A DNA stretch of 64,000 nucleotides from Meira nashicola (lineage: Eukaryota; Basidiomycota; Exobasidiomycetes; Exobasidiales; Brachybasidiaceae), in assembly GCA_001600355.1 (NCBI GenBank), contig BCJU01000005.1:218099-282098 (forward strand). Reading direction: 5' to 3'. This document shows positions 10,311 to 17,283 of the stretch, one piece after another. Both the position numbers and the translations under genes were made by a program. The first letter of the stretch is position 1. Each line of letters opens with the position of its first letter. The notes under the pieces are model-generated. The model made no database searches, had not been told where the DNA came from, and saw only the letters and a list, made by a program, of their open reading frames with translations.

Positions 10311-10370
10311 ACCATTTATTTACCAAGACAGTTTCACACAACCGTTTATTCACCGAAACGTTTTCACACA
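10311..10370. repeat. 30-bp tandem direct repeat, two copies, upstream of the first cluster A gene
   Basis: Bases 10311-10340 and 10341-10370 match at 24 of 30 positions without gaps; five of the six differences are transitions. Both copies begin ACC(A/G)TTTATT and end TTTCACACA. It lies 120-180 bp before the ATG at 10489, so it may hold paired upstream regulatory sites. The rest of 10107-10310 shows no gene. Confidence 0.75.
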
Positions 10371-10375
10371 TTTGT

Positions 10376-10420
10376 CAGCCCCATATTTGTGAATGTCAAA
10401 TGGAGATTGTCATGTATAAA
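10376..10420 (+). promoter_or_regulatory. core promoter of the 10489 gene: GGGG element (inverted) and TATA box
   Basis: TATAAA at 10415-10420 lies 69 bp before the ATG. About 30 bp further upstream, 10376-10386 reads TCAGCCCCATA, the inverse of the GGGGCT core that recurs before most signal-peptide genes of this window (see findings). TATA plus ATG spacing fits a short 5' leader. Confidence 0.55.
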
Positions 10421-10488
10421 ACATGATATTTGAATCAATTCAAGTTCATTTTCATACCATCAAGACAACACAATAGATTTGTGAAAAG

Positions 10489-11265
10489 ATGAAGCAATTT
10501 TTAATTCTTGGAGTTATTATGACAATAGGCATTTCTTTTGGAAATTGTTTGCCAGCTACGAATAATAATAATAATCAAGCAAATAGACAAGTACAACGCG
10601 CCACTCAAGGTCGTATTGCACCACCACCTATATCGCTTGGCAGAAGTCCAAGTCCTCAACAAAGAGTGAGTAGCAGTAATACTATTGGTCAAACGAGACG
10701 ATCACCTCGTTTAGCGGCTCAAAGACAAGCACATCCATATCATCAAGATAGACATACTGCTAGTCATCAAACAAGCGTTCATCCTGGAACGTCAACAAGT
10801 CAAGGTACAAGAGGACAAATTGCACAACAAAGAAGACTTGATCGAGAAGCACAAAGAGGATTACAACAAGTGACTGGATTACGAACACCTCAAACACGAC
10901 AAAGGACAGGCAGTGTTCAACAAATGCAACCTAGCTTGCATACAACACCTCCTTTACAACAAACACCAACAACTCATCAACCTGTTCGTACGCCACCAGT
11001 TCAAAGAACAAGGCAAATCGGTGTTACACCAACACGTCAAAGAGCAAATCCGGCACATGGATTACGTGAAATCGTTCCAACTACTCGACAACCTGGTCAA
11101 CAACATCAACAACACGCTGAAAGACCAAATGGACAAAACACACAACAACCAACTACTGCTACACATAGAAGACCTGGCTCATGGGTACAAATCATTAATC
11201 CTCCAACTGAATTAGATTCAAGAAGATATCAAGCTGGAATGAAGACTCCTCCAAAGCGAGAGTAG
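10489..11265 (+). CDS. small secreted Gln/Arg/Pro-rich protein, cluster A member 1
   Basis: 258 residues, family not recognised. The N-terminus is a clear signal peptide (MKQFLILGVIMTIGISFGNC, cleavage likely near LPA). The mature part has no predicted folded core: it is rich in Gln, Arg, Thr, Pro and His, with no cysteine and many basic pairs. RRSPRLAAQR resembles RRSSRIANNR in the 12223 gene. The C-terminus GMKTPPKRE resembles GWKTPSRKRKRE at the end of the cluster B protein 33296-34087. First of a run of same-strand genes with similar layout. It has a TATA box at 10415. Probably an extracellular or host-facing protein (inference from signal peptide and divergence only). Confidence 0.75.
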   Translation: MKQFLILGVIMTIGISFGNCLPATNNNNNQANRQVQRATQGRIAPPPISLGRSPSPQQRVSSSNTIGQTRRSPRLAAQRQAHPYHQDRHTASHQTSVHPGTSTSQGTRGQIAQQRRLDREAQRGLQQVTGLRTPQTRQRTGSVQQMQPSLHTTPPLQQTPTTHQPVRTPPVQRTRQIGVTPTRQRANPAHGLREIVPTTRQPGQQHQQHAERPNGQNTQQPTTATHRRPGSWVQIINPPTELDSRRYQAGMKTPPKRE

Positions 11266-11342
11266 AGGATAAATGATCATCTTTTGTATGCTTTTATCAT
11301 GCGTATAATATTATCACCCCGTGGCTTACCAAAGCTGTGCTA

Positions 11343-11398
11343 TTAGGGGATACTTTTGCGTGCTTCAGGTTTACACATTTTGCGTAATTCGGGGTTAT
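11343..11398 (+). promoter_or_regulatory. two GGGG promoter elements upstream of the 11492 gene
   Basis: TTAGGGGATAC (11343-11353) and TTCGGGGTTAT (11388-11398), each next to a TTTTGCGT sequence. The second lies 104 bp before the ATG at 11492. The frame of the 11492 gene is open across this stretch back to a GTG at 11321, but there is no ATG in it. I therefore treat it as promoter, not coding. Confidence 0.5.
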
Positions 11399-11491
11399 GC
11401 TATTTGCAGCTGGTCGTTGGACAGGATAGCAGGGTATAGATATGAGGAAGAATATCCTAATCGAATCTTTCTCTCCCTAAACAAGTACAAG

Positions 11492-11857
11492 ATGAAAGTA
11501 TCTCATTTATTCTTCCTTACGTGTCTCTTCCAATTCTTATTTCATTTTATTTATTGCTTGCCCGTTTCTGAAACAAAAGCAGTAAAGAAAGGAAATTTGA
11601 TTGATACGGTGAAGAAGATATTTTCATCAAAATCAAAGAATAAAATTCCACCAAAAAGGTTGTCGACAGAAGAAGTCATAGAAGCTCACTTGCGAGCAAA
11701 AAATCAATATGAAAGCTATTCATATGAATTACAAGGAGAACGTTTGTTAAAATCTATTAAGGCCGAACGCGAAGCTTTCGCAAGAGGCAAAGGTCATAGT
11801 GCTATTACTCCTCAATCTAACCCTGTACCTGAATCTGTTCCTGTTCCAGAACAATAA
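11492..11857 (+). CDS. small secreted basic protein, cluster A member 2
   Basis: 121 residues from the first ATG (context AAGATGA). The signal peptide is MKVSHLFFLTCLFQFLFHF followed by IYCLPVS, with cleavage probably after the Cys-Leu-Pro boundary. The mature chain begins very basic (KKGNLIDTVKKIFSSKSKNK), then predicted helical (RLSTEEVIEAHLRAKNQYE, ERLLKSIKAEREAFARGKG), ending in a short Pro/Val tail (PVPESVPVPEQ). Not recognised by family. The CLPV(S/T) junction resembles that of the 10489 and 13403 proteins (CLPA, SLPV), suggesting related leaders. Function unknown; secretion is well supported. Confidence 0.75.
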   Translation: MKVSHLFFLTCLFQFLFHFIYCLPVSETKAVKKGNLIDTVKKIFSSKSKNKIPPKRLSTEEVIEAHLRAKNQYESYSYELQGERLLKSIKAEREAFARGKGHSAITPQSNPVPESVPVPEQ

Positions 11858-11985
11858 TTGGTAATTGTTCAACAGCCTAAACTAGGTGAAAAACAATGGG
11901 TATCATCAAGTGGCAAAAGAAGTCCCGTTTAGAAGCAAAAATGACTTAAAAGATTAAGAGAAAATAATCTAGATGTCACTTATTC

Positions 11986-12071
11986 TTTTTCTCTTTGTAT
12001 ATACACAATTCTTCTCTTTTTGTATATACTGTTTCTCTTTCTGAATATACTTTTTCTCTTTGTGAATATAT
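11986..12071. repeat. about 21-bp tandem repeat, four copies
   Basis: Four successive units of the form (T)nCTCTTT(N)TG(A/T)ATATA(C/T): 11986-12004, 12009-12029, 12030-12050, 12051-12071. It sits between the stop of the 11492 gene and the promoter of the 12223 gene, with alternating pyrimidine runs and TATA-like ends. The rest of 11858-12222 holds only a TTCGGGGCTAT element at 12134-12144, 79-89 bp before the ATG at 12223. Confidence 0.75.
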
Positions 12072-12222
12072 TGATATCTCATGTTGCTGATTTTTTTATG
12101 TTTGAATGCAATAGCTGTTCATTGTTTATCAGTTTCGGGGCTATCATAATTATGTATGACAACGAAATTTCAATTTTTTTATGAAAGATGTTACTTTACC
12201 TTTTCCACAACAATCGATTTCA

Positions 12223-13257
12223 ATGAAGTATAGAATCATTTTTAATTTAATCATTTTTGCTCAAATTGTCAATTTACCTGTTCACGGTCAAGGCTTATTT
12301 TCTGATCTTTATGATGGTTTAAGAAATCGATTAAGAGGTAATTCATCACAATCAGCTTCAACTAGTGCTGCACCTGCTAGAGCTTCATCATCTTCATCAC
12401 ATAATAGTTCAACTAGTTCATCTTCAGCAGAAAGCCATTCAACTAGTTCATCTTTAGGTTTTCATGCGTTACAGGAAAGCAGTCACACAACTTTATCAAT
12501 TACACCTCAGGTTTCAAGATCGAGTACAACAAGTCCATCTTCAGGCTCACATGTATCACAAGAAAGCAGTCGTACACCTTCACCAGATAGACCTCAAGTG
12601 CCAACAACCAGCAGAATTCGTGCTTCAAATCGAAATACAGGTATCACGATACGAGAACCTTCTGAAAATGCAAGACAAAATACTTCAACTGATAGAAGTC
12701 GTACACAAGAACTAGCAATGAGAGCACGTAAAACGGCACAATTTAAAAAGATGGCTAGACTTGAACATAGATTAAGACTTGATATGGCGGATAATCCAAA
12801 TTCATATTCAAGTTACGTTCTTAGGAATAGAAGAAATACACAAGATGCGATTAGAAATCATTTACAAACAAGACTTTCTTCACAAGCACAACGTATTAAT
12901 ACAAGACGTTCAAGTAGAATTGCTAATAACCGTGAGAGAATCATAAGAGGAGGTAATGTTCCTACTCCATCAAGACAAAGATCCAGCAGAAGAAACGGTC
13001 ATAATGAATCACAAGATCAGGTTGTGCCTGTACAGCAAGTAACGAACACAAATCAACAACTTTCAGGTCATCGTCGTACACGTAGCGAATGGAATTCACA
13101 TGCATCATCATCTTCTTCTCAACCACAACCACTACCAAATAAAGATATTATCGTTCAACATCCACCATCAAAGCCAGGAGGACCACCAGTGATTGGCCTT
13201 GCGATTGAAGCACCATTTGAACCTGATCGTAAAGGTAAAAAGAAAAAGACTGAATGA
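12223..13257 (+). CDS. secreted Ser/Arg-rich protein, cluster A member 3
   Basis: 344 residues from M12223, which starts a textbook signal peptide (MKYRIIFNLIIFAQIVNL then PVHGQ). An in-frame ATG at 12181 would add 14 residues. I prefer 12223 because the promoter element TTCGGGGCTAT at 12134 is then 89 bp upstream, as in the sister genes. The mature part has a long Ser run, then an imperfect internal duplication of about 25 residues (HALQESSHTTLSITPQV and HVSQESSRTPSPDRPQV). A helical Arg-rich block follows (MRARKTAQFKKMARLEHRLR), then RRSSRIANNR, and the C-terminus GLAIEAPFEPDRKGKKKK. The APF tail resembles LGIRAPFKG at the end of the cluster B protein 34262-34651. No known domain. Confidence 0.75.
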   Translation: MKYRIIFNLIIFAQIVNLPVHGQGLFSDLYDGLRNRLRGNSSQSASTSAAPARASSSSSHNSSTSSSSAESHSTSSSLGFHALQESSHTTLSITPQVSRSSTTSPSSGSHVSQESSRTPSPDRPQVPTTSRIRASNRNTGITIREPSENARQNTSTDRSRTQELAMRARKTAQFKKMARLEHRLRLDMADNPNSYSSYVLRNRRNTQDAIRNHLQTRLSSQAQRINTRRSSRIANNRERIIRGGNVPTPSRQRSSRRNGHNESQDQVVPVQQVTNTNQQLSGHRRTRSEWNSHASSSSSQPQPLPNKDIIVQHPPSKPGGPPVIGLAIEAPFEPDRKGKKKKTE

Positions 13258-13317
13258 ATTTTAGTACATCGCCCCACGAAGTACAGCCTTTTGGCGTAAA
13301 TGTTTTCTGTTTAAGAA

Positions 13318-13353
13318 TTCGGGGATATGAATAAAATACGAATTGTATATAAA
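13318..13353 (+). promoter_or_regulatory. promoter of the 13403 gene: TTCGGGGATAT plus TATATAAA
   Basis: TTCGGGGATAT (13318-13328) followed 18 bp later by TATATAAA (13346-13353). This is the clearest example of the element-TATA arrangement in the window. The TATA position makes the ATG at 13403 more likely than the in-frame ATG at 13370, which would lie only 17 bp from the TATA box. Confidence 0.65.
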
Positions 13354-13402
13354 CAGCCTCTATGACAAAATGATAAACTTGATTTATTACCACATCCTCA
13401 AA

Positions 13403-13960
13403 ATGAAGGAAATCATTTTCCACTTCTTTTTTTGTGTTACTCAAGTATTGTTTATCTTCTTGCTCAAGACAGTCAATTCTTTGCCAGTCACAACAAACTT
13501 ATATAGATCATTTGATGATGAAGGAGAAAGACCAAGATCAACAGTAAGGATGTCATTTGGTAAAAGTGATTCATCTTCAATTTCTGCACATTCATCTCAT
13601 CGTGCAATTTCATCACTTCATGATGCGATTGATTTACATAAACAAGTTAAAAGTACAATTAATGGTTTTAAACAACTTTATAGATCAACTAGAAAACCAA
13701 AACCATCACAACGTATGGGTTATAATCATCCTTATGCAAATGCAAGAACACATCCTACTTCTCATAATGCAAACATTGTTGCTGCAAATGAACATATTCA
13801 TGAGCAAAATCATCCAAATTTACAATATACAAGTCAGCATCACTTTCATGAAGGAAATCAAATGAATCATCCTGCAGTTATTGAACATCCTAGTTTGAAT
13901 CATCAACAGCCTCATTATTCATTAGCAACTGAAGCTTCTCGTAGAAGTCAAAGAGTCTAG
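13403..13960 (+). CDS. small secreted His/Ser-rich protein, cluster A member 4
   Basis: 185 residues. The signal peptide is MKEIIFHFFFCVTQVLFIF followed by LLKTVNSLPV. Mature part: Ser-rich, then a short helical block (SSLHDAIDLHKQVKSTINGF), then an Asn/His/Gln-rich region with many His residues (HEQNHPNLQY, SQHHFHEGNQMNH). It ends SRRSQRV, close to the RRSPRL and RRSSRI motifs of its neighbours. The frame extends upstream to a TTG at 13343, but the TATA box at 13346 lies inside that extension, so it is not coding. The His-rich tail could bind metal (speculative). Family not recognised. Confidence 0.72.
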   Translation: MKEIIFHFFFCVTQVLFIFLLKTVNSLPVTTNLYRSFDDEGERPRSTVRMSFGKSDSSSISAHSSHRAISSLHDAIDLHKQVKSTINGFKQLYRSTRKPKPSQRMGYNHPYANARTHPTSHNANIVAANEHIHEQNHPNLQYTSQHHFHEGNQMNHPAVIEHPSLNHQQPHYSLATEASRRSQRV

Positions 13961-14160
13961 CTAGTAACATTCCCCTTAAATTCACTTTGTATATATTTTC
14001 TATGATTTGACTGTATCGCCTCATTATTTATCACACCTAATAAAAATGACGAATTGTTTCTTGATTTTTAACAATCAAATGCAAATGCAGTACAATTTGA
14101 ATCAGCGTTAATTTTTATTAATTTCATTTCCTGTCACCCGACATCATTATCCTTATCAAT

Positions 14161-14550
14161 ATGAATGAAGTCAAAACTACTTTATTAGCTTTCATCTTCG
14201 TTTGTCTAATTCAAAGTTGTTTTTGTAGTACCAAAGATGGATTAAAGAAAAATGAGAATGATGAAGAAATTCGACTTACAGCTCCGTTACTAGAAGATAT
14301 CAGTTCAAGTCGTAAAACAACTCCTCCAAAAGCAAGTCGAGATTATACTTCTAATCCTCAAATTGATAGAACAAAATCAGGAGCAAGAGAAAAACAAATT
14401 ATTATGAGAATGAGACATACGGCTGTTAGACCACTCTTTCATGAAAAGTATCAACCTCCTTCATGGGATGATGTAAAGGGTACTTCATCATCTTCTCAAA
14501 ACACAATTCATTATTCTTCAGATCAAAATTCACCGAAGAAACACAAGTGA
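14161..14550 (+). CDS. small secreted basic protein, paralogue of the 14786 gene
   Basis: 129 residues. Signal peptide MNEVKTTLLAFIFVCLIQS then CFCST. The mature chain carries RLTAPLLEDISSSRKTTPPK and near the end EKYQPPSWDDVKG. The next gene has LTEPLLGQKSTPSSSTPPPP and RGYIPPTLKDVG in the same order, so the two are probably diverged tandem duplicates. Both end in short basic tails (PKKHK here, KPSKDQ there). Unlike its neighbours, its upstream region (13961-14160) shows no GGGG element; TATA-like AT-rich sequence is present. Function unknown. Confidence 0.72.
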   Translation: MNEVKTTLLAFIFVCLIQSCFCSTKDGLKKNENDEEIRLTAPLLEDISSSRKTTPPKASRDYTSNPQIDRTKSGAREKQIIMRMRHTAVRPLFHEKYQPPSWDDVKGTSSSSQNTIHYSSDQNSPKKHK

Positions 14551-14785
14551 ATAAACATACTCTTTTGTCATTATATATTGTATAATCAATAGCATTCTGT
14601 AAATCAATCTTTTTCGTGGCTTAATGGAGTTTAATTCAAACGTGTACACAAAATCCGAAAGACAAAGGGGGCTATTTGTTGGAATTCAATCCAATGCAAA
14701 TGCGATGTTTGAGATGATGTTTAAAAATTGTCGATCAATCTTTAAAATTTACTTGTTTATTTCATTCATCATTAATCTCGTCAAA

Positions 14786-15457
14786 ATGAATCATTTCAAC
14801 GTATTTTCATTTATGATTTTGCTTTATATATTAATGATTTCAAACATTGAGCTGGCTCGATGTAGTGACCTCTCCTCTCGATTGAGCGAATACGGTAAAG
14901 TCAATGATGAAAGTCTAACAGAACCTTTACTTGGTCAAAAAAGTACTCCTTCTTCTTCAACACCACCACCACCAAAATCTACTCTTTTTTCAAGTTCAGG
15001 TGGTATTAGAAAAGTCAATAAATTTTCAATCAAAGAAGAAGATCCAAATATTTTTAGTCAAGCACAAGTTGATCAACAATTAAGAGCTCATAGAGATTTA
15101 ATAAGAGCAAAACGATTAATGAAGGCAAAACAAAGGCAACAAAACCAAACAATCAAATCTCAAAATAAAGGAGAAACAACGAATAATGCAAGTCCTACTG
15201 AAAAAATTCCTTCGCAATCTAGCAGTCAATCATCTTCAAAACATTTACCCGATTTTCAACCCAAAAGAAGATTACGTGGATACATACCTCCTACCTTAAA
15301 AGATGTGGGCTTACAACCAAAATCCTCTAAACATTGTCATAATTGTGCTTTGCATTCCCATCAACATACTCCATCCGCTCATGAAAAAGGTGGTAAAAAG
15401 CCAAATGATGGTTCTCCAACAAGTCACAATCGTCATAAACCATCTAAAGATCAATGA
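14786..15457 (+). CDS. small secreted protein, cluster A last member
   Basis: 223 residues from ATG 14786 (context TCAAAATGA). The leader MNHFNVFSFMILLYILMISN then IELARCSD is a good signal peptide. The frame is open upstream to an ATG at 14624, but the added 54 residues would bury the signal peptide, and AAGGGGGCTAT at 14665-14675 lies there, 121-111 bp before 14786, as in the sister promoters; I reject the longer start. Mature part: LTEPLLGQ block shared with the 14161 protein, a Ser/Pro stretch, a helical basic segment (QQLRAHRDLIRAKRLMKAKQ), RGYIPPTLKDVG, then a CHNCALHSH motif, the only cysteine pair in cluster A mature chains. No known domain. Confidence 0.72.
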   Translation: MNHFNVFSFMILLYILMISNIELARCSDLSSRLSEYGKVNDESLTEPLLGQKSTPSSSTPPPPKSTLFSSSGGIRKVNKFSIKEEDPNIFSQAQVDQQLRAHRDLIRAKRLMKAKQRQQNQTIKSQNKGETTNNASPTEKIPSQSSSQSSSKHLPDFQPKRRLRGYIPPTLKDVGLQPKSSKHCHNCALHSHQHTPSAHEKGGKKPNDGSPTSHNRHKPSKDQ

Positions 15458-15732
15458 GAAACATTTCGTTCCGATTACTCGCGCTTCCTACATTTTCCCA
15501 TCCCTCATTAAATCGTTGTATGCTGTTAATTAAATGTATACAGCTGCATCAAATTTCTTTTTGAAGTGCATAAAGAGAAAATACTACAATTGTGACGAAG
15601 GTAGGTGCACTCTATTCTGGCAGTCGATAGAGCAGTGAGTGGTGATGAATGTGATTAGATAGATCGTAGCCCCATGCTCGAAGCGTGGGACCAAGTAATG
15701 AAAATTGAGAGATATCGTTGCCTTTTTGCGTG

Positions 15733-15776
15733 ACGTTTCCTATCATTTACCGTTACGTTTCCTATCATTTACGATG
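15733..15776. repeat. 22-bp tandem duplication overlapping the TOM20 stop codon
   Basis: Units 15733-15754 and 15755-15776 share ACGTTTCCTATCATTTAC exactly; the second copy contains the TOM20 stop codon (complement of 15769-15771). It looks like a recent slippage duplication. The rest of 15458-15768 is an intergenic stretch with no gene seen. Confidence 0.8.
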
Positions 15777-16530
15777 GTGGGGCTGCGGATGACTTCTCAC
15801 TGATGACTTCCTCTGCAGAGATGGTGGCATCGGTAGCAGGTTCAGGCACTGCTTGTGCGGCTGTCTCAGCTGCTGGTGTGGCAGAAGCTTCGGTGGCTTG
15901 TTGTGCTTTCTGTTCAGTTGCCTCGACAGGCTTGACCTTTTCCCATTCTTGACTGCTAACGCTAGGTGCTGCATCTTCTTCGGGTGAAGATCCTTTTGGT
16001 CCTTCATCATCAATTTCTTCTATGTTTGCACTTGCTTGGGTTGCCAAATTAGCAACTCTTTCTGATCCCTTTGATGCTGTATTCAAACTTTGATCAAGAG
16101 AAACCATCTTACGTATATAAGCCATAACCTCTGGTGGAACGGCTTGTTGATAAATCATCAATAATTCCATTGGAGAAGGATATGCTTTCAAAGCTTTGAA
16201 AAATGCTGCCGCTGCTTGTAAATGATGTTCTGGTCCTTGAGCGGCTAACATTTCACCAATTTGAACGTTTTGCGAAAATGTTTGTTCATCAGGTGCAGGT
16301 CCTGCACGACTACTTTCATTTACGATATTTTGTAAAAATTCTTCAGTTTCTTTCTCACGTCTTTGTAATGCTTTCTTTGTTTCTTTCTTTGTTCGTTTTG
16401 CATCTTTGCGTAACCTTGATCGGAATGTAGGATCATTTCTACGTTTATAATCAAAGTATACTGCATATCCCAAAAATCCCGTCAAGAGTGTGATACCAGT
16501 CACGCTGGCAACTGTGGATGCGTTTACCAT
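15769..16530 (-). CDS. TOM20: mitochondrial import receptor subunit TOM20
   Basis: Outer-membrane receptor that binds presequences of proteins imported by the TOM complex (family knowledge). 253 residues. The N-terminal membrane anchor is about residues 7-26 (VASVTGITLLTGFLGYAVYF), followed by the family signature DYKRRNDPTFRSRLRKD and a Lys/Arg/Glu linker helix. The TPR-like core has FFKALKAYPSPMELLMIYQQ and PPEVMAYIRKMV. The C-terminal 90 residues are an acidic Ala/Glu/Pro-rich extension, making the protein longer than yeast Tom20 (about 180 residues). Single exon, ATG at 16530. Divergent from the PX gene across a 750-bp gap. Confidence 0.93.
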   Translation of the reverse strand: MVNASTVASVTGITLLTGFLGYAVYFDYKRRNDPTFRSRLRKDAKRTKKETKKALQRREKETEEFLQNIVNESSRAGPAPDEQTFSQNVQIGEMLAAQGPEHHLQAAAAFFKALKAYPSPMELLMIYQQAVPPEVMAYIRKMVSLDQSLNTASKGSERVANLATQASANIEEIDDEGPKGSSPEEDAAPSVSSQEWEKVKPVEATEQKAQQATEASATPAAETAAQAVPEPATDATISAEEVISEKSSAAPPS

Positions 16531-17283
16531 ACCGAAAGAAAAGTGTGTGTATGCGTATGATTGTGAAAGTCGAGATGAAAGTCTGTCATACGATTGATTG
16601 TAGCAATTGATTCATCCTTCCCTTTCTTCTGTCTTTTTCTAAAAAATATTTTGTTCATGCACTGACGACCCTCCATTTACGCCTTCCGAATTTCACGCTA
16701 GACCCGGGTACACAGACAAATACCTAGCACCGCATTTCACGCGTAATTGAAATTTTTTTTCATTTCTATTTCGCCGCATTCGAATGACTTTGGCTTTCAA
16801 GGTTGGCAGAACCTATAGTGAAAAACCCGATATATATGTAGCTGATGGATTTGAGGAAGCTATCAATCGATCTCATGGCTTATTTCTTGAAAAAAAAAGC
16901 AATCTTTTTTGATGATCATTCCTATCTTCGGAGAAGCGTAGGCGTTAAACAAAGGGTCAGCACATGCTTCACACTACTCTTCACGCTCAAAAGCTATTAA
17001 GGGTAGCAAGCATTGCGTGCGGTTTTAAGCACCGAAAACTCCACTTATTAACCACATGCATACGCGTGAGTGGCTCTACCGCACACCAACACAAAAAAAT
17101 CGTTCCGTGGCTTATTGGTATTTTCTACAAGCAGGAGAGCACTCTATTGCTATCGGGCCGTATGTGAACGTGCTTACCAGAAAGGCGATTTTGATTCCGT
17201 CATTCTGAACAATTATCATCTTTATCTCAGAAACCATCAACATCATTTTTCTTGGAAGTTTGTTTTGGGATTCATAGGTGAGT
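16531..17283. other. intergenic region between TOM20 and the PX gene
   Basis: About 750 bp holding both divergent promoters. I see poly-A/T tracts and no credible ORF or RNA gene. A donor-like AGGTGAGT lies immediately before the PX gene's ATG (17277-17283); with the ATG just inside it, it is probably chance, but an alternative leader structure cannot be excluded. Confidence 0.6.
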
